DNA of 43,783 nucleotides from Paludibacteraceae bacterium (GTDB lineage: Bacteria; Bacteroidota; Bacteroidia; Bacteroidales; Paludibacteraceae), in contig JAFSLP010000108.1 in assembly GCA_017448345.1 (NCBI GenBank), forward strand, positions 1 through 43,783, given 5' to 3'. Positions 31,083-38,813 of the stretch are shown piece by piece. A program made the position numbers and the translations under genes. Each line of letters starts with the position of its first letter. Position 1 is the stretch's first letter. Below the pieces are notes generated by a model, which saw only the letters and a program-made list of their open reading frames with translations, did no database searches and was not told where the DNA came from.

Positions 31083-32153
31083 CCTTCCCCCCTCTATCAT
31101 ATTGCTCTCTCTTTCCTCCTGCGCACCCGTCTGCGTGAGGCGCTCCGGCTCATCGAACATTATGGTTCGGCAGAGGAGGCGTGGCGGCATCTGGACGAAC
31201 CCGGCATGGCGGAAGCCTTGGACCATGCACGGCGCGAACTGGAATGGATAAACGCGCATGATATCCGCGTCTGGACTCTCGCCGACAGCGATTACCCGTA
31301 CCGTCTGCGTCAGTGCCCTGACCGTCCCCTGCTGCTTTACGGCAAAGGCAACATCAGCCCCTCGGACGGACATATCGTCAGCATCGTCGGTACGCGAAAA
31401 CCTACCGAGTATGGCAAGGAACTGACCTCCCGTCTGGTGCGTGAGCTCCATGAGCGGCTGGACTCGCTCACCGTCGTCAGCGGAGGAGCTTATGGCATAG
31501 ACATAGCCGCTCACCGTGCCGCCATCTCGCTTGGCGTACCTACGGTCTTCATTCCGGCGCATGGCTTGGACCGCATCTATCCTTACGTCCATCGGCGTGA
31601 CGTGGTGGCGTCGTTGGCCAACGGAGGCTTGCTTACCGAGTTTCCTTCCGGCACGGAGCCTTTGGCGCAGAATTTCCTGCAGCGCAACCGTATTATTGCA
31701 GGCTTGGCGGATGCAGTGGTGGTCGTTGAGTCACGCGAACACGGCGGCAGCTTGGTCACCGCACGCATGGCAGTGGATTATGACCGCGAGCTCTTCGCCT
31801 TCCCCGGCAGACCCGATGACCTCTCCTCGCAGGGCTGCAACGGGCTCATACGTGACCATAAAGCCCAACTCGTCAATACCGCTGATGACCTCGTCGCGGC
31901 GATGAACTGGACCACGCGGACCACGCGCCCGCAGCCCGTGCAGACACAGCTCATCGGGCTGATGGACGAACTCACACCACGGCAGCAACTGCTCCTTCAG
32001 AAACTGCAGGAAGCCGAAGACGGACTGCATATCAACCTCCTTGTCATGGAGACCGGACTGTCCTACAGCGATGTCTCTTCCGACCTCGTCATGCTCGAAC
32101 TCCAAGGTCTCGTCCGCTCCCTTCCCGGCGGCATCTACCGCTTCGTCCGCTAA
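31080..32153 (+). CDS. dprA: DNA processing protein DprA
   Basis: A 357-residue cytoplasmic protein that loads RecA on incoming single-stranded DNA in natural transformation. The Rossmann core has SIVGTRKPTEYGKEL, VVSGGAYGIDIAAHRAAI, EFPSGTEPLAQNFLQRNRII and VVESREHGGSLVTARMA. The C-terminal winged-helix region (PRQQLLLQKLQEAEDGLHIN onward) is present. The start is TTG at 31080, since no ATG or GTG occurs between the in-frame stop at 31068 and the conserved N-terminus; the TTG is made by the end of the GTAATTC repeat. Confidence 0.94.
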   Translation: MPSPLYHIALSFLLRTRLREALRLIEHYGSAEEAWRHLDEPGMAEALDHARRELEWINAHDIRVWTLADSDYPYRLRQCPDRPLLLYGKGNISPSDGHIVSIVGTRKPTEYGKELTSRLVRELHERLDSLTVVSGGAYGIDIAAHRAAISLGVPTVFIPAHGLDRIYPYVHRRDVVASLANGGLLTEFPSGTEPLAQNFLQRNRIIAGLADAVVVVESREHGGSLVTARMAVDYDRELFAFPGRPDDLSSQGCNGLIRDHKAQLVNTADDLVAAMNWTTRTTRPQPVQTQLIGLMDELTPRQQLLLQKLQEAEDGLHINLLVMETGLSYSDVSSDLVMLELQGLVRSLPGGIYRFVR

Positions 32154-32455
32154 AGACAATAATTGCCGATTATTAAGATTCAATAATTTCTATGCACAGA
32201 AATACCTTCTTCTAAATCTCTTATTTTCAGTGGTTTGTGAACTCTTGTCGGGGGCAAGTAATAGGAATCACCTATAAGTGTCCTATGTAAGTGCTATGTA
32301 ATACCTGTTCAGAAGCCTTTTTGAAGTTTCCGATTATTAAGATTTAAACGATATACCAAGATTAGCTAACCTACGCGCAACATACGCGTAAGGTACGCCG
32401 TTTGATACAATTTTTGAAAATAGTTAATATTAAATAAAGAAAACTTTCCCTAAAA
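32154..32455. repeat. Intergenic region with CCGATTATTAAGATT and ACGCGCAACAT repeats
   Basis: No gene is visible. A 15-base sequence, CCGATTATTAAGATT, occurs twice (about 32165 and 32331). Two to three ACGCGCAACAT-type 11-base units (about 32372-32399) precede the promoter at 32456, as they do upstream of 22056. Confidence 0.7.
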
Positions 32456-32487
32456 TTTGCATAATTCGTTTTTTTTTTGTAACTTTG
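32456..32487 (+). promoter_or_regulatory. Promoter of the small membrane protein-topoisomerase operon
   Basis: TTTG (32456-32459), a 20-base T-rich spacer and TAACTTTG (32480-32487). It rules out the TTG at 32485 as a translation start. Confidence 0.85.
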
Positions 32488-32538
32488 CAGGCGATTTTCA
32501 ACGGAACTTGTAAATCGTCAAATCGTAAATCAAATAAT

Positions 32539-32706
32539 ATGGAAACTGGAAAGAAGTATTTGGGAGTTATTCTCCTGTTGTTGGGTGTTTTGTGCCTCGT
32601 GCTGTATAAATTTGCGCTGCCGGAGAACGCATTGCTCATTACCGGTATGGCGCTTGAGCTCGTGGGGATTCTTGCCTATATCTTTATCAATAAAAGAAAC
32701 GCATAA
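32539..32706 (+). CDS. Small two-helix membrane protein
   Basis: A 55-residue protein starting METGKKYLGVILLLLGVLCL, with two hydrophobic helices (about 8-22 and 32-49) and a positively charged C-terminus. No family is recognised. It lies between a strong promoter and the topoisomerase subunit gene, whose start codon follows three bases after its stop codon, so they are probably co-transcribed. The ATG at 32539 is preferred because an upstream in-frame TTG lies in the -7 box. Confidence 0.7.
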   Translation: METGKKYLGVILLLLGVLCLVLYKFALPENALLITGMALELVGILAYIFINKRNA

Positions 32707-32709
32707 CGG

Positions 32710-35487
32710 ATGGCTGCCCAAGGCGGATTCAATGATGCGGTAAAGTATCATCTGACGGGTATGTACCAAGACTGGTTCTTGGACTATGCGTCGTATGTGA
32801 TACTGGAGCGTGCTGTGCCGGCGATTGAGGATGGACTCAAACCCGTGCAGCGCCGCATTCTGCATGCCATGAAGACGGTCGATGACGGCAAGTATAACAA
32901 AGTTGCCAACATCGTCGGTCAGACTATGCAGTACCATCCGCATGGTGACGCCTCTATCGGAGACGCACTCGTCCAGCTCGGGCAGAAAGACCTGCTTATT
33001 GACTGTCAGGGTAACTGGGGAAATATCCTCACCGGCGATGGAGCCGCCGCGCCGCGTTATATCGAGGCACGCCTCTCCAAATTCGCGCTGGAGACTGTCT
33101 TCAACCCCAAGACGACGGAGTGGATGAAGTCCTACGACGGACGCAAAAACGAGCCGATACACCTGCCTGTCAAGTTCCCGCTCCTTCTTGCGCAGGGCGT
33201 CGAAGGCATTGCTGTCGGACTCAACTCCAAGATTCTGCCGCATAATTTCAATGAACTCTGCGACGCCTCGCTGGCGTATCTCCGCAACGAGCCTTTCCAG
33301 CTCTTCCCGGACTTCCCTACGGGCGGTGTCATAGATGTCACCCGTTATAACGACGGCGAACGCGGCGGACAGGTCAAAATACGTGCGCGCATCCAGAAAG
33401 CGGACGACAACAAGACGCTGGTTATCACAGAAATACCATACGGCACCACCACCTCCAAAATCATCGAGACGATTCTCAAGGCGAACCAGAAAGGCAAGAT
33501 TAAGATTAAGAAAATCGATGATTTCACGGCGGACACGGCGCGTATCGTCGTTCAGCTGGCACCGGGCTCCTCGTCCGATAAAGCCATCGACGCGCTCTAT
33601 GCCTTCACCGACTGCGAGGTGAACATCAGCCCCAACTGCTGCGTCGTGGAGAACAAGAAACCGATCTTCACCTCTGTCAGCAACCTTCTCCGTCTCTCTA
33701 CAGACAACACCAAAGCCCTCCTCAAATGGGAACTGGAGATAGAGAAAGGCGAACTGGAGGAGAAGTATTTCTATACCTCTCTGGAGAAAATCTTCATCGA
33801 GAACCGTATCTATAAGCAGGAAGGCTACGAGAATGCGCCGAACAAAGAGAAACTCATCGCTTTTGTGGATGACGCCCTCACGCCTTTCAAGCCGCAACTC
33901 ATTCGAGAGGTGCGCACGGAGGATATAGAACGGCTCTTTGAGATTCGCATGATTCGTATCACCAAGTTCGATTCCAAGAAAGCGGACGAACTGATGAAGG
34001 ACCTTGAGAAGAAAATCAAAGCCTGCGTCAAGAACCTCAATCATCTTACCGACTATACTATCGCTTGGTTTGAGATGCTCAAATCCAAATATGGTGAGGC
34101 GTACCCGCGTCGCACCGAGGTGCGGAACTTCGGTGCTATCAACGTGCAGGCGGTGGTGGAGAATAACGAGAAACTCTTCATCAACCGCGAGGAAGGCTTC
34201 ATCGGTACCGGGCTCAAGAAAGACGAGTTCCTCTTCAACTGCTCGGATATTGACGACATCATCGTCTTCCATAAGGACGGCAAATACAAGGTCATGAAGG
34301 TGGCGGACAAACTCTTTGTCGGCACAGACCTGCTGCATATAGCCGTCTTCCAGCGCGGAGACGACCGCACGGTATATAATGTCGTCTATCGCGACGGCAA
34401 GAAAGGCACGTATTTCATGAAGCGTTTCAATGTCACCGGCGTGGCGAGGGACAAAGAATACGACCTCACGCAGGGCAAACCCGGCTCCAAAATCGTCTAT
34501 TTCACGGCAAACCCCAACGGCGAGGCGGAAATCATCCGCGTGGCACTCAAACCCCAGTTGCACCTCAAGAAACTTGAGGTATGCAAGGACCTCTCCGAAC
34601 TGGCGGTCAAGTCCCGTACGGCAAGAGGAAACGTACTCACCAAGTTCGAAGTCAAGTCCATCACCCTTAAGCAGAAAGGACACTCCACGCTGGGCGGGCG
34701 TAAGGTATGGTTCGACCCGGATGTCCTCCGCGTCAATTATGACGAGCACGGCATCTATCTCGGCGAGTTCTGGGACGAAGACCGTATTCTCGTTATTAAT
34801 AACGACGGTACATATTACACCACTTCTTTTGACCTCACCGCGCATTTCGAAGACAACATCCTCCGCATCGAGAAATGGCAAGCCGATAAAGTCTGGTCGC
34901 TCATCCAGTGGAACGGTGAGCAGAACTACTACTACGGCAAACGCTTCCGCTTGGATGACGCCAGTGCCAAGATGCAGTCTTTCCTCGGCGACGACAAAGA
35001 CTCCCGCATAGCCCTTCTCTCCGACCGGGCGGAGGCAACCTTCCGTGTCCTCTTCTCCGACGACAAACACGAACCGCTGGAGATTCTCATGGCGGACTTC
35101 ATCGACGAGAAATCGCCGAAAGCGAAGGGCAAGCGTATCTCCACCCTCGACATCGCTTCCTTCGAAGATATCACACCCGAACCAGAGGTGTCTCCCGATG
35201 AAACGGGAGAAACCTTTGATGGAAAAGAGGATTCTCCCGCCCCCTCCGATATTTCAGACCCTTCGGATACCTCGGAATCTTCGGATAAATCCGACCCCTC
35301 GGATTCCTCGGATACCTCCGATTCTTCCGATTCTTCCGATTCTTCGGACTCTTCGGATACCTCCGATTCTTCCGAGAACTCGGATACTTCCGGCTCGTCT
35401 AATCCCGCCGAGTTTTCCGCTATAGATGTAGAGGGCGTCACGATGACGTTTGAGAAACCCAAAGACACCCAACTGGATCTCTTCTAA
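32710..35487 (+). CDS. parC: Type II topoisomerase A subunit (topoisomerase IV-like) with Ser-Asp repeat tail
   Basis: A 925-residue DNA-cleaving subunit. The N-terminus WFLDYASYVILERAVPAIED, QRRILHAM near residue 45, and AAPRYIEARLS with the catalytic Tyr near residue 117 define the breakage-reunion domain. A coiled region and a beta-propeller-like C-terminal domain follow. I see no clear GyrA box, so ParC is more likely than GyrA. Residues about 841-897 are an insertion of Ser-Asp dipeptides (DTSDSSDSSDSSDSSDT) encoded by TCCGAT/TCGGAT hexamer repeats. A conserved-looking end (MTFEKPKDTQLDLF) follows. No parE gene lies in the window. Confidence 0.9.
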   Translation: MAAQGGFNDAVKYHLTGMYQDWFLDYASYVILERAVPAIEDGLKPVQRRILHAMKTVDDGKYNKVANIVGQTMQYHPHGDASIGDALVQLGQKDLLIDCQGNWGNILTGDGAAAPRYIEARLSKFALETVFNPKTTEWMKSYDGRKNEPIHLPVKFPLLLAQGVEGIAVGLNSKILPHNFNELCDASLAYLRNEPFQLFPDFPTGGVIDVTRYNDGERGGQVKIRARIQKADDNKTLVITEIPYGTTTSKIIETILKANQKGKIKIKKIDDFTADTARIVVQLAPGSSSDKAIDALYAFTDCEVNISPNCCVVENKKPIFTSVSNLLRLSTDNTKALLKWELEIEKGELEEKYFYTSLEKIFIENRIYKQEGYENAPNKEKLIAFVDDALTPFKPQLIREVRTEDIERLFEIRMIRITKFDSKKADELMKDLEKKIKACVKNLNHLTDYTIAWFEMLKSKYGEAYPRRTEVRNFGAINVQAVVENNEKLFINREEGFIGTGLKKDEFLFNCSDIDDIIVFHKDGKYKVMKVADKLFVGTDLLHIAVFQRGDDRTVYNVVYRDGKKGTYFMKRFNVTGVARDKEYDLTQGKPGSKIVYFTANPNGEAEIIRVALKPQLHLKKLEVCKDLSELAVKSRTARGNVLTKFEVKSITLKQKGHSTLGGRKVWFDPDVLRVNYDEHGIYLGEFWDEDRILVINNDGTYYTTSFDLTAHFEDNILRIEKWQADKVWSLIQWNGEQNYYYGKRFRLDDASAKMQSFLGDDKDSRIALLSDRAEATFRVLFSDDKHEPLEILMADFIDEKSPKAKGKRISTLDIASFEDITPEPEVSPDETGETFDGKEDSPAPSDISDPSDTSESSDKSDPSDSSDTSDSSDSSDSSDSSDTSDSSENSDTSGSSNPAEFSAIDVEGVTMTFEKPKDTQLDLF
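35240..35400. repeat. TCCGAT/TCGGAT repeat encoding the Ser-Asp tail
   Basis: About 25 degenerate TCCGAT, TCGGAT and TCGGAC units with short spacers encode alternating Ser and Asp in the topoisomerase tail. Confidence 0.85.
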
Positions 35488-35490
35488 ATA

Positions 35491-35522
35491 ATTCTCAATT
35501 ATCAATTCTCAATTCTCAATTA
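35491..35522. repeat. TTCTCAATT-type repeat array at the maf start
   Basis: Four TTCTCAA / TATCAAT units lie between the topoisomerase stop codon and the conserved N-terminus of Maf, where a start codon is expected. Confidence 0.85.
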
Positions 35523-36115
35523 TATTAGGCTCTCAGAGCCCTCGCCGGCGCGAACTGCTTGGCGGTCTGGGCATCCCTTTCACGGCAGTCTCCATTGACG
35601 CGGACGAGACTTGCCCGCCGGAACTCCAAGCAGGCGATATTCCTTATTATATCTCGCGTGCGAAGGCGTGCGCGTACGAGAACCGGCTCCTTCCGGACCA
35701 GCTCCTCATCACGGCGGATACAATCGTCTGGGCGGACGGGCATATGCTCGGCAAACCCCATGACGAAGCAGAAGCTTTCGCCATGCTCCGCACACTCTCC
35801 GGTAAGACGCACCAAGTCTATACCGCCGTCACGTTTGCCGAGAAACTTTCCTCCCTCTCTTTGGGAGAGGGCAAGGGAGAGGTGTTTCTTTCCACTTATG
35901 TCGATAAAACGGACGTCACCTTTGCCGAGCTTTCCGACGACGAAATCCGCTATTATATAGACCGCTATAAACCTTTCGACAAAGCCGGTGCCTACGGTAT
36001 TCAGGAGTGGATAGGCTACATCGCCTGCACCGCCATCCATGGCTCCTATTTCAATGTCATGGGTCTCCCCGTCCACCTCGTCTATCAGGAACTCAAAAAG
36101 CGTAGCCTCATCTGA
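35498..36115 (+). CDS. maf: Maf-family nucleotide pyrophosphatase without a canonical start codon
   Basis: A roughly 205-residue cytoplasmic Maf protein, which hydrolyses non-canonical or excess nucleoside triphosphates. ILGSQSPRRRELLGGLG is the substrate-binding signature, ITADTIVWADGHMLGKP holds the catalytic residues, and FDKAGAYGIQEWIGY follows. Between the in-frame TAA at 35489 and the conserved motif there is no ATG, GTG or TTG. The codons are ATT, ATC, AAT, TCT and similar, all from the TTCTCAA repeat. The ATT at 35498 is given as a working start because it yields the usual length; 35519 is another option. A palindromic element (35847-35885) adds FAEKLSSLSLGEGKGEVF in frame. The product is near-certain; the start is not. 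Confidence 0.88.
   Translation: MINSQFSIILGSQSPRRRELLGGLGIPFTAVSIDADETCPPELQAGDIPYYISRAKACAYENRLLPDQLLITADTIVWADGHMLGKPHDEAEAFAMLRTLSGKTHQVYTAVTFAEKLSSLSLGEGKGEVFLSTYVDKTDVTFAELSDDEIRYYIDRYKPFDKAGAYGIQEWIGYIACTAIHGSYFNVMGLPVHLVYQELKKRSLI
35847..35885. repeat. CCCTCTCT/GGGAGAGGG palindromic element inside maf
   Basis: Fourth copy of the palindrome family, with the left arm followed by two right arms, translated as LSSLSLGEGKGEV. Confidence 0.85.
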
Positions 36116-36135
36116 CTCCTCGTCTCTTGCTTTAG

Positions 36136-36335
36136 TTTCTTTGTTCATTGCGTCGGGATTTAATCCCGACATCGGATCCATGACCGCCTGTGCTCTTTGG
36201 TTCTGTGCGCCCACTTGGCAGCTTTTTGAGCGCGAGTTTTCTCCCTTCGGTTCTGCTCTCGCGGTTAGTACCGCGAGCCATCCTTCTTTGTTAGCTTCTC
36301 GGGGCGTAAGCGCCGAGTCTTTCTTCGTTCATTGC
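36136..36335. repeat. Cluster of variable-stem hairpins after maf
   Basis: No gene is visible. Three hairpins of similar size but unrelated stems follow maf: GTCGGGAT-TTA-ATCCCGAC (36152-36170), CTCGCGGT-TAGT-ACCGCGAG (36258-36277) and CTCGGGGC-GTAA-GCGCCGAG (36298-36317, one mismatch). The first, like the terminator hairpin at 36336, is preceded by the constant sequence TTC(G/A)TTCATTGC or close to it. Confidence 0.75.
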
Positions 36336-36363
36336 GTCCGAATATCATTCGGACATTTTTTTT
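36336..36363 (+). terminator. Rho-independent terminator of the topoisomerase-maf transcript
   Basis: Stem GTCCGAAT / ATTCGGAC with loop ATC is followed by a run of eight T. It is the last of the hairpin cluster and the only one with a T run. Confidence 0.85.
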
Positions 36364-36381
36364 GCAAAAAAATCAATTATA

Positions 36382-36413
36382 TTTGCATATGTCATCTTTT
36401 TTTTGTACCTTTG
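36382..36413 (+). promoter_or_regulatory. Strong promoter upstream of the VWA-like lipoprotein
   Basis: TTTG (36382-36385), a 20-base spacer and TACCTTTG (36406-36413). The next coding start is about 420 bases downstream. Confidence 0.85.
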
Positions 36414-36837
36414 CGCCCGCAAAGGTTAAAGACCTCTACCGCTGGCACCGACAGCGTAAAAAAGCGGTGACATAATAAAAAGCGTCTTACGCGCTTTGTT
36501 TTGGCTCATCGGAATCTGGTAAATTCACAAGTATCCAAAACATGGCAGCACAAAGATGCTCATTAGTGTGTATATGGATTTCATATACGCGTATTGTGCG
36601 TATAGGTATATACATACGGCGTGGGCTACGGTGTTGTTGTTTTGATACAAAAGGCAATACCAGAGCCTCGATGAGCGGAACAGCAATATTGCAGTCCCGC
36701 TTTTGTTTGTATATATGCTTCTGGAATATCCGGAATTTCCAGAATAGCGCAGCGGTCCAGTACAACTAATACAACAAAATAGATGGAGTATGCCGAAAAG
36801 CCATAAATGAGTAGGCAAAATTAAAATCAATACAATT
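36414..36837 (+). other. Long leader or unidentified small RNA region
   Basis: Transcription from 36382 should begin near 36419. The first 80 bases are GC-rich and can form CCGCTGGC...CAGCG-type pairing and AAGCG-TCTTACG-CGCTT (about 36480-36498), after which composition falls to that of the lipoprotein gene. A TTCTGGAA / TTCCAGAA inverted repeat with a GCGCAGCGGTC tail lies at about 36718-36756. Short open frames here have no recognisable protein. Either a 420-base leader or a separate small RNA fits. Confidence 0.4.
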
Positions 36838-38751
36838 ATGAAAACTAAAATTTTATTAGTGATTGCACTATTGTCAGTATTATTTCTCAGCTGTGAAGGC
36901 GGCAGTGAACCTTCTAACAGTTACGATGGAGAAAATAATACAGAGCACGGAATGTATTTGGGCATTACCGCGTTTAGTAACGATGTGAAATACTATGGTT
37001 CGAAAATTGACCGATTCCATGTCTTGACAAAATCTAATGTCAGTACCTATACATCGTTCGTTAACTCACTTTCGATGGGTGACGCAACAGTATTGTATTA
37101 TGCTGTTGATAATAACTTGAGTTATTTACAGAATTGTAAATTCCCTGATGATTTATCCAGTGTAAATATTGTCACATTTACGGATGGATTAAACCAAGGT
37201 TCGCGTGCGTTGGATAAACAAGAAGGTGAACATGATTATGCTGCGAATGATAAATCATACATAGCAGAAATAAATAGAAAAATCAAAAATACAAAAGTTC
37301 AAGGACTTCCGATAAATGCTTATGCGATAGGCATACGCGGCAAGGATGTATCAGGTGATGCGATTACTATATTTCAAGATAATTTGCAAAAATTAAGTAG
37401 CAGTAAAGAGAATGCGATGGAAGTAACGAATATGAAAGAAGTAAATACTAAATTTAGAGAAATCGCGTCATCTCTATATAGTAAGAGTGAGACGACAACT
37501 TTAACAATTACTATTCCTATGCCTTCCGAGAATGAAAAAGAACGTTTTACTTTTGATGACGTGACGGATGCAACAAAATCCAAATGTTATTTGGAAGGTG
37601 TTTATGCTAATGGAGCTCTGAACAATATTAACTATGTGGGGTGTGGTAGTAATAGTGGAATAGTGGTAAAAGAAAAGTCTGCGGGAGGGGTTAAGATTAA
37701 ATTTGAGTTTGAGGATTTCTCGGATAATAAGGGCAAAGCAATCAGTACAACCAATATGCAACAATGGCACATGGAGCAAGGACAAACAACATGGACACGT
37801 AACTCTGAGTTCCGCCCAAATGAGTCGATAGAAACGATAGAAGAGCATAAAACAGCAGTTGTTATGCTCGTGTTAGATTGCTCTTCGTCCTTGGGTAATG
37901 ATTTCGAAAATGTAAAATCTGCCGCAAACGATTTTATTAAAACTCTTGTTGGCGAAGCTGTAAATACAAATCCCGGAGGTGGAACCGGAAACTCTGAAGA
38001 AGCAAAAGCTAAAGTTCGGTTAAAATTTGGAGGTGGAAATACGCACGGAGATAATTTTCAGTTTGGGTTATGGAGTGAAACGTTAAATAAATTAGTTTGC
38101 AGTAAAAGTTTTTCCATCTCTGCTGCTACTTCACAATATTTCGATGTGACAATACACGAGGGAGAAACATTTTCATGTTGGTGCTCTGACGAAAGGGGAG
38201 AATATAACGGGAATAATGGTTTTGTTCTTGAAAATGACCATAAATATACTTTGTATCTTTTTGGGTATACGTATGAATTGCATGACGAGACGGGAAAAGG
38301 AGAGATGGAATTGGCAAAGATACGATTCTGCAAAGAGTATGCATATACTAATGTGGCAGAAATGGGGTTAGTAGATGAAGATGGTGACTTTTGGGTGGGA
38401 GGATATTGGTTTGGAGAAGAAAGTGGAACGACATCGTATTACGATATTCCGGCAGCAACATTAAGTCCTGTATATTTCTATAACTATATAACTGATAATG
38501 AGAACAACTCAGGCTGGTATTATGCTTTAGACAAACACACTTATACCTTTGAATCTGGGAAGAGTTACACTTATACATGTGGTGATGATGGGGAATATTT
38601 AGTATTTACCATCACTCTTGACGGTTCATTTAATGCACCGGCTAAAAGACAAATAGTAGCTCAGAGGCGGGTACATAAATCGAAAATGGCATCTTCTCGT
38701 TCTAACTTTTCAAGTACCTTTAAACACAGTGCCTTAATGCGCATGCAATAA
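36838..38751 (+). CDS. AT-rich lipoprotein with two VWA-like segments
   Basis: A 637-residue lipoprotein (lipobox FLSC near residue 19). Residues about 38-215 resemble the later half of a von Willebrand A domain (FHVLTKSNVSTYTSFVNSL, VNIVTFTDGLN, PINAYAIGIRG). Residues about 340-375 resemble a VWA start with a MIDAS-like Asp-x-Ser-x-Ser (VVMLVLDCSSSLGNDFENVK). The C-terminal third is a beta-rich region with many Tyr, Trp and Gly, then a basic Ser-rich tail. Base composition is clearly more AT-rich than that of the neighbours, which suggests transfer. It sits between maf and the UbiA gene, which are usually adjacent in Bacteroidales. Function unknown; adhesion or protein-protein contact is a guess. 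Confidence 0.75.
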   Translation: MKTKILLVIALLSVLFLSCEGGSEPSNSYDGENNTEHGMYLGITAFSNDVKYYGSKIDRFHVLTKSNVSTYTSFVNSLSMGDATVLYYAVDNNLSYLQNCKFPDDLSSVNIVTFTDGLNQGSRALDKQEGEHDYAANDKSYIAEINRKIKNTKVQGLPINAYAIGIRGKDVSGDAITIFQDNLQKLSSSKENAMEVTNMKEVNTKFREIASSLYSKSETTTLTITIPMPSENEKERFTFDDVTDATKSKCYLEGVYANGALNNINYVGCGSNSGIVVKEKSAGGVKIKFEFEDFSDNKGKAISTTNMQQWHMEQGQTTWTRNSEFRPNESIETIEEHKTAVVMLVLDCSSSLGNDFENVKSAANDFIKTLVGEAVNTNPGGGTGNSEEAKAKVRLKFGGGNTHGDNFQFGLWSETLNKLVCSKSFSISAATSQYFDVTIHEGETFSCWCSDERGEYNGNNGFVLENDHKYTLYLFGYTYELHDETGKGEMELAKIRFCKEYAYTNVAEMGLVDEDGDFWVGGYWFGEESGTTSYYDIPAATLSPVYFYNYITDNENNSGWYYALDKHTYTFESGKSYTYTCGDDGEYLVFTITLDGSFNAPAKRQIVAQRRVHKSKMASSRSNFSSTFKHSALMRMQ

Positions 38752-38773
38752 AGTGTATTGGCGTCTCTTTACT

Positions 38774-38813
38774 AAACAAATAGGGCAACTCTTTGGAGTC
38801 GCCCTATTTGTTT
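38774..38813. terminator. Bidirectional terminator between the lipoprotein and UbiA genes
   Basis: A long inverted repeat (AAACAAATAGGGC-A-ACTC, loop TTTG, GAGT-C-GCCCTATTTGTTT) with A and T runs on the two sides serves the convergent genes. Confidence 0.9.

Noticed and set aside
32530-35070. An 846-residue minus-strand frame opposite the topoisomerase
   Set aside because: No recognisable motif, and it is fully antisense to a complete, well-conserved topoisomerase subunit.
35240-35505. Minus-strand frame rich in Arg-Gly-Ile repeats opposite the topoisomerase tail
   Set aside because: It is the antisense of the Ser-Asp repeat; the plus strand is clearly coding up to the conserved end.
36487-36830. 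Small open frames of 75-101 residues on both strands before the lipoprotein
   Set aside because: They overlap each other, resemble no protein and have random-looking composition.
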